Source: Gudongella sp034006985
Lineage (GTDB): Bacteria; Bacillota; Clostridia; Tissierellales; Tissierellaceae
Direction of reading: 5' to 3'
DNA length: 64,000 bases
NCBI GenBank assembly: GCA_034006985.1
Contig: JAVERT010000003.1
Location: 1 to 64,000 of the forward strand
Every line of letters begins with the position of its first letter. Positions within the stretch are counted from its first letter, which is position 1. The notes under the pieces are model-generated. The model was not told the origin of the DNA, did no database searches, and saw nothing but the letters and a program-made list of their open reading frames with translations. Of this stretch, positions 53,396 to 62,046 are shown piece by piece. The translations under genes were made by a program, and so were the position numbers.

Positions 53396-53424
53396 AGTTT
53401 AACAGTTTAAGCACTAAATGTCAA
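53396..53424 (-). promoter_or_regulatory. Promoter of the purine operon
   Basis: TTGACA (53419-53424) and TAAACT (53396-53401) are 17 bases apart on the minus strand. The predicted start is about 14 bases before the guanine aptamer, so both aptamers are transcribed. Confidence 0.75.
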
Positions 53425-53494
53425 CTAAAATATAGAAAACATAAATTCATTACAATTTAGGTATTTAGCCATTCCTAGCACATATACTTGCTTC

Positions 53495-54499
53495 CTAATT
53501 ATCTTTTTCAAGCCTTCTAATCACTATTTCTTTTAATCCAGGATGCTTGTATTCTTTATCTAATTCCCTTGCACTATATGCTAGTTTTAGAGTATGAACA
53601 TCACTAGATTTACTACCCTTATCAATAATATCTTCCCAACTAGGATACTCTTCTCTTAACTGGAATTCATCTAAACTTAACTCATTAATTGTCAATAGGT
53701 GTGATACCACTGAGGTTATATATATATCCAGTGCATTCGGGAAATCCTCCCAATACTTTTCTAGAGTAATCAAGGCATGTAATCCAGTTATGCAATGAAG
53801 TGCCACGATATCTCCCGTATTTGCATATGCAGTTATTGTAAGATCCAAAATTGCATTTATTTTTTCATCTGAGTCGCCATTAATAACAAATCCAAATTTC
53901 ATATAATTCTCATCGCTATATAGTGCTTTTAGCCTTTTCCCTAAACCCTTATTCTCCTTTAATAACTCTTTAATATTTGGATTGCTTATTAGATTATCCA
54001 TTTCATGGATAATTCTATCTCTGTCAATTCCAGATTCAAACACAGCTGCCTCTCGATAGGCCGTTATGTAATATGCTAGAGCTCTCGCAACCTCAGGCAA
54101 ATAATCTTTATCAATTTCCAAGCCTTCTATTGCATATGCAACTCGAATAAGAGTGTGAAAAAGTCCTGAGGACATTCCAAGTTTATAATTATTCAGAGTA
54201 TCAAAAATACTGTAGTTATAATTATCTATAGTAATTTCATCTTGAAATAATGCTAAACAAGATTCATAGAGTTCTCTATCTCCAACACATTCCTTTATGC
54301 TATCAGCTTTAATATAATCCTCTTTAACTGGTTTTATTTTCGTTGTTTTACTATATTTTTGCGAATAGTCTAGAGTATCCTCTAAATTATTTGTCATTTT
54401 ATAAAATGCTAGTTGCCCCATCGGCAAATGATTAACTAGATTTCCTGCGTATGGAGAAAACTCATCTCCGAATTGATTTACAAGACTACCTATACCCAT
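53495..54499 (-). CDS. Questin oxidase family (DUF4243) protein
   Basis: The 334-residue protein matches the questin oxidase-like family by NHLPMGQLAFYKM near the start, MSSGLFHTLIRVAYAIEGLE (with conserved His and an Arg-Val-Ala-Tyr pattern) and IVALHCITGLHALITL near the C-terminus. Fungal members hydroxylate anthraquinones by Baeyer-Villiger-type chemistry; bacterial members are mostly unknown. No redox cofactor motif is obvious. It is the neighbour of the purine riboswitch but transcribed separately. The start has AGGAGGAGAAT upstream. Confidence 0.72.
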   Translation of the reverse strand: MGIGSLVNQFGDEFSPYAGNLVNHLPMGQLAFYKMTNNLEDTLDYSQKYSKTTKIKPVKEDYIKADSIKECVGDRELYESCLALFQDEITIDNYNYSIFDTLNNYKLGMSSGLFHTLIRVAYAIEGLEIDKDYLPEVARALAYYITAYREAAVFESGIDRDRIIHEMDNLISNPNIKELLKENKGLGKRLKALYSDENYMKFGFVINGDSDEKINAILDLTITAYANTGDIVALHCITGLHALITLEKYWEDFPNALDIYITSVVSHLLTINELSLDEFQLREEYPSWEDIIDKGSKSSDVHTLKLAYSARELDKEYKHPGLKEIVIRRLEKDN

Positions 54500-54603
54500 A
54501 AAAATTCTCCTCCTTAAAAACCCAATAAAATCCTACTTAAATAATTATAATCCTATATACTATTTTATACTTTAATTGAATAAAAAGCAAAGAGACAAAA
54601 TAA

Positions 54604-54635
54604 TCTGCAGAACAATGAAAGTTGTTAACTGCAGA
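54604..54635 (-). terminator. Terminator after the glycoside-hydrolase-like lipoprotein
   Basis: TCTGCAG (54604-54610) pairs with CTGCAGA (54629-54635), with inner AAC/GTT pairing. The minus-strand tail is TTATTTTG. It lies 12 bases after the lipoprotein stop codon. Confidence 0.65.
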
Positions 54636-54647
54636 CTTTATTCATAA

Positions 54648-56405
54648 TTATTCACTTATTTCTTTTTCCCACTTTATTTCAGGAGCTCTAACTTTGAAAA
54701 TTCCGTTTTCATCTATAATCTCATACTCTGCTATCTCACTATTAAAAGTTCCCAAATCAGATGTATAGGAAACATCTACAATAGCTAAGTATCCTTTTCC
54801 TTCATTTTTGTTAATTGAACTAACAGTAAAAGACTTTAGAATAGGATTAATCTTTTTCATATCTTCTACAAATTTATCATAGTCTTCTTCTCTATTTTCA
54901 ATAGGAGTCAGTAAATATAACTGTGAGTATTTTATACTTCTTTGTGCTTTAAGAAATCTATCAAGAGCCAATTCAGGAGTTCTTTCCATAATATCTACAT
55001 TGTCATTAGATAATATTGTCTTATCTATTCTATCCTGATAAAAGAAGCTCATAGGATCATAATTATTACTTGCATTCCAAATTACATATTCTTCAACTCC
55101 AAGTTCCTGTGCTGCAACCATCTGGTCTGAGATTGCTTTGGCATCATATTTTATATGGCCTTTTACCCATGGTGCGGAAAATCCTTGAAACCAAGGTCTA
55201 ATAATTGCTGGATCTTTTTGAGCTGCATTTCGCTCAATTGCTTCCATTACTGCTAATCTTGAAATTTCATACGGATGTTTATCTGGCACATCATAACCAT
55301 ATACACCTGTACCATAGTGACTTGGATATATCATTGGACAAATATACTCAACCTGATTTGCAACTTTTCTCCATGTTTGGCCTATATCGTCTGGTATATC
55401 ATCCCATGAATGAGTAATAATCCCAAAAACATCTGCAGCTATATGCACATTATATGGCTCGAGTTCTTTACTAGCTAAAGCAAGAAAGTCCTCTATGCCT
55501 TCATCCTTATCTCGATCATTTCTGCCAGGGAACTCAGTTATTGGATTATAGTAAGCAGCCCTGTCAGGAAATCTAACATAATCGTACTGAATCTCATCAA
55601 AACCTCTAAGTGCTGCTTCTCTTGATACTGCAATAACATAATTCCACACATACTCATTAAAAGGATTAACCCATGCTTCTCCATTATTATCTAAATAAAC
55701 TCCACCTACTTTCAATTGTATTGCATGTTCTGGTTTTGACTTTGCAAACAAGGGATCCTTAAAAGCAACAATTCTTGCAATTGTATAAATTTGATTTTGT
55801 TCTAAGTAATCCATTAGTGGTTTGTAATCATCAAACCAGACGTCAACATTTGAGCCTACCTGTTTTACAATTTCAAGTTCGCTTGTCCATGTTACATACC
55901 CATGGTCATCTTTAATATCTATTACCAATGCATTTATTTCAGAAGCTTTTGCAATTCCTAATACTTTTTCTAACTTGTTTATTTCATCAAGTCTTGATAA
56001 ATCCGCTGATTTTCCAGACTGACCATTTATGGCATTGATATAATCTGCATAATAATCTATGTTTTCTTCTTGAAATTTAAAACCTGCAACATTTCCAGTT
56101 ATATAAAGGGCTTTAGCTTTTACAGTTTGAAGTTCCTTATCCTCGCCTAAAGGAGGTAAAGGGACATAAAACTCACCCATTTCATCTTTTCTTATTTTTT
56201 CAAGATCTTCTCGTTCTGCTTGCAAAACTTTTTGCTTATCTTCTTCGCTAAGTTCTGGCTCTTTTGGAGTTTCTTCTTCTTTTTCTACTTCTATTGACTC
56301 ATTTTCTTTAACACTCTCGTTAGGTGTCTGTTCATTTGATGTACAGCCTGACAATACTAGTGATAGTATTATTAAAGAAAGCAATAAAAAAATATTTTTT
56401 TTCAA
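54648..56405 (-). CDS. Putative glycoside-hydrolase-like lipoprotein (DUF4015)
   Basis: The 585-residue lipoprotein (LSLVLSGC, Cys about 21) has a charged linker, then a TIM-barrel region (about 90-430). It contains KALYITGNVAGF, a LVIDIKDDHGYVTW strand, FDEIQYDYVRFPDRAAYYN and CPMIYPSHYGTG, the pattern of DUF4015 putative glycoside hydrolases. A C-terminal domain of about 120 residues is unassigned. The start is TTG (56403-56405) after GAGGTGG, overlapping the stop of the upstream polysaccharide deacetylase gene. The two are translationally coupled, which suggests a joint role on cell-surface polysaccharide. Confidence 0.82.
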   Translation of the reverse strand: MKKNIFLLLSLIILSLVLSGCTSNEQTPNESVKENESIEVEKEEETPKEPELSEEDKQKVLQAEREDLEKIRKDEMGEFYVPLPPLGEDKELQTVKAKALYITGNVAGFKFQEENIDYYADYINAINGQSGKSADLSRLDEINKLEKVLGIAKASEINALVIDIKDDHGYVTWTSELEIVKQVGSNVDVWFDDYKPLMDYLEQNQIYTIARIVAFKDPLFAKSKPEHAIQLKVGGVYLDNNGEAWVNPFNEYVWNYVIAVSREAALRGFDEIQYDYVRFPDRAAYYNPITEFPGRNDRDKDEGIEDFLALASKELEPYNVHIAADVFGIITHSWDDIPDDIGQTWRKVANQVEYICPMIYPSHYGTGVYGYDVPDKHPYEISRLAVMEAIERNAAQKDPAIIRPWFQGFSAPWVKGHIKYDAKAISDQMVAAQELGVEEYVIWNASNNYDPMSFFYQDRIDKTILSNDNVDIMERTPELALDRFLKAQRSIKYSQLYLLTPIENREEDYDKFVEDMKKINPILKSFTVSSINKNEGKGYLAIVDVSYTSDLGTFNSEIAEYEIIDENGIFKVRAPEIKWEKEISE

Positions 56406-57508
56406 TTGTCCACCTCTTCTTTTTTATCCGTATCATACACATAAACTTCCTTTTGTGAATCCGTAGTTATAAATTCAACTTTTTCCTTAGGTACAGTAAT
56501 AACTTCGGGCAAACCATCACTTATAAACCTTTCACCTGGGTTATTATCAAAGTACTCAATATAATTATACATCCCTACATTATCAACCTTTATTTCACTA
56601 GCTCTTATTCTTGGAATGCTTTCAAAGTCAAACTTTATGTTATAAGGTGAATAACCAGGATTCCAACCTACATTTAAAATAGCAATGTTATTATAATCAA
56701 TTCCATTATAGGTTCCTTCTTTTAAGAAACTAGTTAAAGAATCATCTTTTGGTCTAGTTCCATATGGTAAGGCTATTGTATCTATGCTATATGATTCGTC
56801 GTCTATAAATTCCTTCAAATACTGAGCCTGTGAGCCAATCTCTTCTTGGAGTTTTTCTTTAGAAATATCTGTAAAATTTGCATGCGTTCTCGAATGATTT
56901 CCAATGTCCATACCGTTTTCTAAAAGAAATCTGATTTTATCAGTTTCTAATCCCCTTTGCCCAAATGGTACATCACCCGTAAGAAAAAATGTAGCAGCAG
57001 GACTAAAGTCTGGATATTCCTTGTTAAAATCTATTAAAATCCCTACTGCAGAATTGTTATCAATTGAATTGTTTTCAAAATACTCAAAATTATTCTTATT
57101 GCCATCGTCAAATGTCAATACTATTGGAGTGTACCCTTCTGGAGTCGTTATATTCCCCGCAACATAGTCACGAAGGCTAATTGGTCTATAACCTTTTTCG
57201 TATAAGGTTAACAAGTCTTTTTTGAAATTTTCTGGTGTTCTCACCCATTCTTTTTCCTCTTGACCAATATTATGATACATTAAAACCATTACTCGACCTG
57301 ATTCATTTGGTTTAAGAGAAAGGTCTATTTCATCTTTTGGATCTATAATTTCAGGTTCGGGAAGCTCTTGTTCTTCTTCTTGAATCTCATTTGAATCCGA
57401 TACAGATAATTCAGTCTGTTCTTCATTTTTACTCTCAATTGGTTCAGTTTGATTACAACCAGTTGCCATTATTGCAATTAAAATTAATAACATTATTTTT
57501 TTATTCAT
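56402..57508 (-). CDS. Polysaccharide deacetylase family lipoprotein (NodB domain)
   Basis: The 368-residue lipoprotein (LIAIMATGC, Cys about 18) has a NodB domain (about 75-300): IVLTFDDGNKNNFEYF (metal Asp pair) and IGNHSRTHANFT (metal His pair). It then has IDTIALPYGTRPKD and VGWNPGYSPYN. This arrangement removes N- or O-acetyl groups from surface glycans. I chose the ATG at 57508 over the GTG at 57520 because GAGG lies six bases upstream. It overlaps the next gene by four bases. Confidence 0.9.
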   Translation of the reverse strand: MNKKIMLLILIAIMATGCNQTEPIESKNEEQTELSVSDSNEIQEEEQELPEPEIIDPKDEIDLSLKPNESGRVMVLMYHNIGQEEKEWVRTPENFKKDLLTLYEKGYRPISLRDYVAGNITTPEGYTPIVLTFDDGNKNNFEYFENNSIDNNSAVGILIDFNKEYPDFSPAATFFLTGDVPFGQRGLETDKIRFLLENGMDIGNHSRTHANFTDISKEKLQEEIGSQAQYLKEFIDDESYSIDTIALPYGTRPKDDSLTSFLKEGTYNGIDYNNIAILNVGWNPGYSPYNIKFDFESIPRIRASEIKVDNVGMYNYIEYFDNNPGERFISDGLPEVITVPKEKVEFITTDSQKEVYVYDTDKKEEVDN

Positions 57509-57620
57509 CTCTAACCTCACACATTCTTGTTTTAACTAAGACCATTCTTTGATATTTTATCCGTAATTTTAATTGTATCATGAATTTTTGATATTATACA
57601 ATGATAAAAAAACTTATTTA

Positions 57621-59774
57621 TTATTTTGGTTTATAGTTTAAAACTCTCATAGCATTTAACACTGCCAAGACTGCAACTCCTACATCAGCAAATACCGCTT
57701 CCCACATTGTCGCAATTCCTACAGCTCCAAAAACTAATACAATTGCTTTTATTAAAAGTGCAAATATTATATTTTGCCAAACTATAATCCTTGTTCTATT
57801 CGCTATCATTATAGCTATAGGAAGTTTACCGAGTTCATCTGTCATTAAAACAATATCAGCCGCTTCTATCGCAGCGTCTGAACCAAGTGCACCCATTGCA
57901 ACTCCGATATCTGCTCTAGCAAGAACTGGTGCATCATTTATTCCATCTCCAACAAATACAATCTTCTTATTCTTAGGCAATTTATCTTTTAAATCTTCAA
58001 TTATACTTACCTTATCTTGAGGTAAAAGCTCAGAATAATACTTATCCACACCCAGTTCAGCACTTACCTCTCTGGCTATATTCTCTTTATCACCTGTTAG
58101 CATAACTATATTTTCAATCCCATTATTCTTCAAATCCTTGATAGCTGCTTTTGAATCTTCCTTAATTTGGTCAGCTATAACTATATAGCCTGCATATAAT
58201 CCATTTATCGCAATATATATTATAGTTTTCTCTTCTGATACAGCATCAACTTCTATATTATGTGAATCAAATAATGCTTTATTACCTAAAAATATATCTT
58301 TATCTAGTATTTTAGCAGAAACTCCCATTCCTGCAAGTTCTTTATATTTCAAAACTGAAATCCCATTAATATCTTTTCCATAAGCATTGACAACTGATTT
58401 CGCAATCGGATGAGATGACATAGACTCAGCTAATGCAGCTAAATACAATAGTTCATCTTCTTCGATATCCCTAATTGAAACAACTTTTTCAACTCTAAAT
58501 TCACCTTTTGTAAGTGTGCCTGTCTTGTCAAATACAATAGTATCTACAAAATTTAACGCTTCTAGATAATTCCCACCTTTTATCAATATTCCTTGTCTTG
58601 ATGCACCACCTATTCCTCCAAAAAAACCCAATGGTATAGATATAACTAATGCACACGGGCAAGATACTACTAGAAATATTAGGGCTCTATAAATCCAATC
58701 TGAAAACTCTGCCCCTGATAAAACTAAAGGCGGAATTATAGCTAAACCAATTGCTGTAAATACTACAGCTGGTGTGTAATACCTAGCAAATTTAGTTATA
58801 AAATTCTCCATTGGAGCCTTTTTACTTCCTGCATTTTCTACTAACTCCAGTATCTTTGAAACTGTAGATTCATCAAATTCTTTGCTAACTCTAACTCTAA
58901 TTAATCCCTGTTGGTTAATAAACCCGCTTAATACATCATCCCCAACAGTCACTTCTCTTGGAATAGCTTCTCCTGTCAAAGCCGCAGTGTTTAATGATGA
59001 AAACCCGGATATAACCTTTCCATCTAGTGGAACCTTTTCCCCTGGTTTAACTATTATCTCATCCCCAATATGAACAAGATATGGTGATACTACTTTTGTA
59101 TCATTTCCATCAGCCAGATTAGCATAATCCGGTCTTATATCCATCAATTCTGAAATAGATTTTCTAGATTTATTAACGGCATAACTTTGAAAAAACTCAC
59201 CAACTTGGTAAAAAATCATTACTGCTACACCTTCTGGATATTCTCCAATTGCAAATGCTCCAATAGTTGCAATCGACATTAAAAAATTTTCATCAAAAAC
59301 ATGACCTCTAATGATGTTTCTTAAAGCTTTAAGAAGTACATCTCCACCTATTAAAATATAGCTTAATAAAAATATAGGCAATCTATAAATCCCAGTCTTT
59401 GGATAAAAAATTGCAAACACAAATATAGCCACTCCAATTACTAATCTTACACTTATTCCCTTTGATGGTAAACTATGTGTATTAGTATGTGCGTGTGTGT
59501 GACTATGGTCGTCCTCTTTGTTGTTTTTTTCAAGCGGTTTTCCTGCTAATTCTTCCATAATTTTTACATTAGGTTCAAAGTAATTTATAATTTCTTTAGA
59601 TTTTTTTGATATATCAGCTTTTTTAATACCCTCTATTATATTAATTTTAACTGTCTTATTTATAAAGTTTAAGTATACATTTTCAACACCATCTATTTCT
59701 TTTATCTTAGCTTCTATCCTAGAAGCACAATTAGCTCAGTCTAAGCCTATTAAATGAAGCTCAATTGTTTGCAT
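57621..59774 (-). CDS. cadA: Zn/Cd/Pb-type P1B-ATPase with in-frame TGA in its HMA domain (selenoprotein candidate)
   Basis: The full reading frame begins at ATG 59774, with AGGAGGAGC just upstream. It encodes 717 residues if the TGA at 59736-59738 is read through. Without that, the first long open frame starts only at 59558 with no ribosome binding site. Residues 1-72 are an HMA metal-binding domain with GLD-TGA-ANCASRIEAKIK, where nearly all homologues have GLDCANC. The TGA thus replaces the first metal-binding Cys. A His-rich linker follows (HSHTHAHTNTHS, about 91-102). Core P-type motifs are TGEAIP, SCPCAL (about 370), DKTGTLTKG (about 413), SSHPIAK and GDGINDAP (about 608). The C-terminal FADVGVAVLAVLNAMRVL matches Zn/Cd transporters. 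It is 11 bases after arsR. Confidence 0.85.
59710..59726 (-). other. SECIS-like hairpin immediately downstream of the cadA TGA
   Basis: On the minus strand GCTTCTA (59726-59720) and TAGAAGC (59716-59710) form a perfect 7-bp stem capped by a 3-nt GGA loop. Sixteen bases separate the TGA (59736-59738) from the loop. This fits the published bacterial SECIS criteria: short stem, small loop with G at its first position, and UGA-to-loop distance of about 16-37 nt. The stem is inside the coding region, as in other bacterial selenoprotein genes. Confidence 0.65.
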
Positions 59775-59785
59775 ATACGCTCCTC

Positions 59786-60151
59786 CTATTTATGATTTAT
59801 ATGGTTCATCCCATCATCTAAAATATTTTTTACATGGTCATCATCTAATGAATAGAAAACTATTCGTCCCTCTTTACGATATTTTACCAATCCTGCTTGC
59901 TTTAAGACTCTTAACTGATGTGAAATAGCAGACTGACTCATATCTAATAATACAGCAATATCACAAACACACATAGATGATTGAATTAAAGCATATAAGA
60001 TTTTTATTCTAGTTTGATCTCCTACAACCTTGAAAAATTCAGCAACATGGTAGAGTTTATCGTCTTTGGGCATTTTATTTTGTACGTATTCTAAGATTTC
60101 TTTATGAATTACGTTACAATCTGAAACATCTTTGTTTATGCTATTTCCCAT
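59786..60151 (-). CDS. ArsR/SmtB family metal-sensing repressor (CadC/CzrA type)
   Basis: The 121-residue winged-helix protein has the alpha-R helix LLDMSQSAISHQLRVLKQAGLV, SMCVCDIA (Cys pair as in CadC-type sites), and the alpha-5 metal set DDDHVKNILDDGMNHINHK (Asp-His and His-His), a Zn(II)/Cd(II) site. It is the first gene before the cadA-like ATPase; metal binding should release it from the operator at 60165-60184. The ATG at 60151 follows AGGAG. Confidence 0.93.
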   Translation of the reverse strand: MGNSINKDVSDCNVIHKEILEYVQNKMPKDDKLYHVAEFFKVVGDQTRIKILYALIQSSMCVCDIAVLLDMSQSAISHQLRVLKQAGLVKYRKEGRIVFYSLDDDHVKNILDDGMNHINHK

Positions 60152-60164
60152 TTCTTCACTCCTT

Positions 60165-60184
60165 ATATGAATACTTGTTCATAT
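60165..60184 (-). promoter_or_regulatory. ArsR-type operator of the metal efflux operon
   Basis: ATATGAA (60165-60171) and TTCATAT (60178-60184) face each other over six bases. SmtB/ArsR repressors bind palindromes with ATATGAAC-type arms. It lies between the -10 box at 60195-60200 and the repressor's start codon. Confidence 0.75.
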
Positions 60185-60194
60185 GTTCAGTTTT

Positions 60195-60223
60195 ATTTTA
60201 CCTTTTTTTTGAACTTTTATCAA
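60195..60223 (-). promoter_or_regulatory. Promoter of the arsR-cadA operon
   Basis: TTGATA (60218-60223) and TAAAAT (60195-60200) are 17 bases apart on the minus strand. The operator palindrome begins ten bases downstream of the -10 box, so repressor binding would block initiation. Confidence 0.7.
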
Positions 60224-60341
60224 GTAATAAACATTTTTATAGTTTCTATAGTATATCCCTCTGTTTCTATTGAATGTAACCTGATTGTTACACATAGGCA
60301 ACTTTTTTCTTATATAATATGGATAAGGAAGGAGTTTTATT

Positions 60342-61904
60342 ATGAAAAATAGAAATTATCTTTTCTTATTTTTATTGGTAATAGTCTTGGTATTTATATC
60401 TGGATGTAGTGCTGAAGATATAATGATGGATGCCACTTTAGAATCTATAAATGAGTCTAATAGTAATGGCTTATTTCCGATTGATATAGAAATGTTGAAC
60501 TCCAATGAATATAAAGAAGAGATAGAAACATATTTAGAAAAATTAAATCCAGAAGTGGATATTTCAAAGTCAAATTATGCTTTTGGGGATTTAGATGGTG
60601 ATTCTATCCCCGAACTTGTATTGTATATAGAAAGAGATTCTAAAAATTTAGATGATGAAGGATCTTTAATTGTCTATAGCTTAGTTGATGGACAATATAA
60701 GCAATTGGATCTAATCCCTATGAATTATGACAATAAAAATTACCTCCTAAAATTAGGAATGCTTTCAATAGATCAGCCTGGAATCCTACTTAGCAATCAA
60801 GTGGGTGTTAAAGCAGCTGTAACTTACGGATATATACTCCAAAACGGACAATTAAAAAATATATTGAATCCAAAGAGAGTAAATCTTGTTTCTTTCGATG
60901 CTATGGAAGCTATCGATGATATTGATGGAGATGGGATTTTAGAATTTGGAATTTGGACAGTTGATCCAGAAACAAAAGAAACAAATATAGAAGATGCAAA
61001 TAAAATCCTTCTTTGGTACAAATGGGATGGAATAGATGGTGCAGTGTTTGTAAGAAAAGATGCTATGATTACAAGGAGTTTAGCACTCTATGAAGCTTCT
61101 AGTGATATTGATGGAGTAATTACTTACTCAGAATCATTTATTCAAGATTTAGAAAAAAATATAGATAAGTATTCTGAATCCGAAATTTCTATTTTACTGA
61201 GTTCTCACATAACATATTTAGAAATGAATTCAAGCTACAATTCTCTTGATATTGCTTCGATATTTTCTAAATATACTAAAAAAACATCTTTACTTGATTT
61301 ACTTGATAATTATAACCTAACTAATAATAGAATTAATGATGTAGATTATCTCAAAAGAGATAAGGTTTTGGAAACTGAATATGACTTAAAAGATATGCTA
61401 ATCTCCAACCTAAATAAAGGCTATTTTTTAAGTTTAGACAATGGAAGATACATTTATGCTCCAGATTACTCGAAATTTGAAACTAAATTTTCAAAATCGA
61501 TTACAAAAGAACTCCAAGGATATCTAAGTATAATGTCAAAATATACTCTAGTTCCTCATATAAATAAAACTGAACTCTTAATAGATAAAATTGATTTAGC
61601 AAAAAGGCTCTATGAAATAGAAAACTATAGACTCACATATAGTTATTCTGATAATCTAGAAAATATAAATAGACTCTATAAGGATTATCTCACTGCCTTA
61701 TTATTTTATTCCCCTGATGGAGAAATTATAACAGATTCGAAAATAGTCTCTAATAAAGAAATTAATAAGTTTATTGATATTGTAAATTCATACCCTGAAA
61801 CTTATTTTTCACAAGTAATAAATCAGTTGCTAGTCCTACTCAATAATAATCAAAACTCTTTAAATCCTGAACTTTTGAAAGAAATCAATCAAATGATAAG
61901 ATAA
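60342..61904 (+). CDS. Lipoprotein with EF-hand-like calcium loops, function unknown
   Basis: The 520-residue lipoprotein has a signal and lipobox (LVFISGC, Cys about 22). Two calcium-loop-like motifs, FGDLDGDSIPELVLY (about 86) and DIDGDGILEFGIW (about 193), resemble those in VCBS/FG-GAP-type repeats. The remaining C-terminal half is helical and unassigned. It is divergent from arsR across a 190-base gap. The start follows GGAAGGAG. A terminator directly follows. Confidence 0.75.
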   Translation: MKNRNYLFLFLLVIVLVFISGCSAEDIMMDATLESINESNSNGLFPIDIEMLNSNEYKEEIETYLEKLNPEVDISKSNYAFGDLDGDSIPELVLYIERDSKNLDDEGSLIVYSLVDGQYKQLDLIPMNYDNKNYLLKLGMLSIDQPGILLSNQVGVKAAVTYGYILQNGQLKNILNPKRVNLVSFDAMEAIDDIDGDGILEFGIWTVDPETKETNIEDANKILLWYKWDGIDGAVFVRKDAMITRSLALYEASSDIDGVITYSESFIQDLEKNIDKYSESEISILLSSHITYLEMNSSYNSLDIASIFSKYTKKTSLLDLLDNYNLTNNRINDVDYLKRDKVLETEYDLKDMLISNLNKGYFLSLDNGRYIYAPDYSKFETKFSKSITKELQGYLSIMSKYTLVPHINKTELLIDKIDLAKRLYEIENYRLTYSYSDNLENINRLYKDYLTALLFYSPDGEIITDSKIVSNKEINKFIDIVNSYPETYFSQVINQLLVLLNNNQNSLNPELLKEINQMIR

Positions 61905-61930
61905 ACCTGCTCAAATTTTATGAGCAGGTT
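61904..61930 (+). terminator. Terminator of the calcium-loop lipoprotein gene
   Basis: AACCTGCTCA (61904-61913) pairs with TGAGCAGGTT (61921-61930), followed by TTCTTT. The stem overlaps the last base of the TAA stop codon. Confidence 0.85.
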
Positions 61931-62046
61931 TTCTTTAGTACTTATGAAAGTTCTACTATTCTTAGTATTATAATGAATTATCTGTTTTGAATCCCATAAA
62001 GACTTCCTTATAATTCTTCATATAAAGCCTTTTTTATACTATTTTT

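Noticed and set aside
59558..59560. ATG at 59558 as the start of the metal ATPase
   Set aside because: It has no ribosome binding site and would cut off a well-conserved HMA domain whose own start at 59774 has one.
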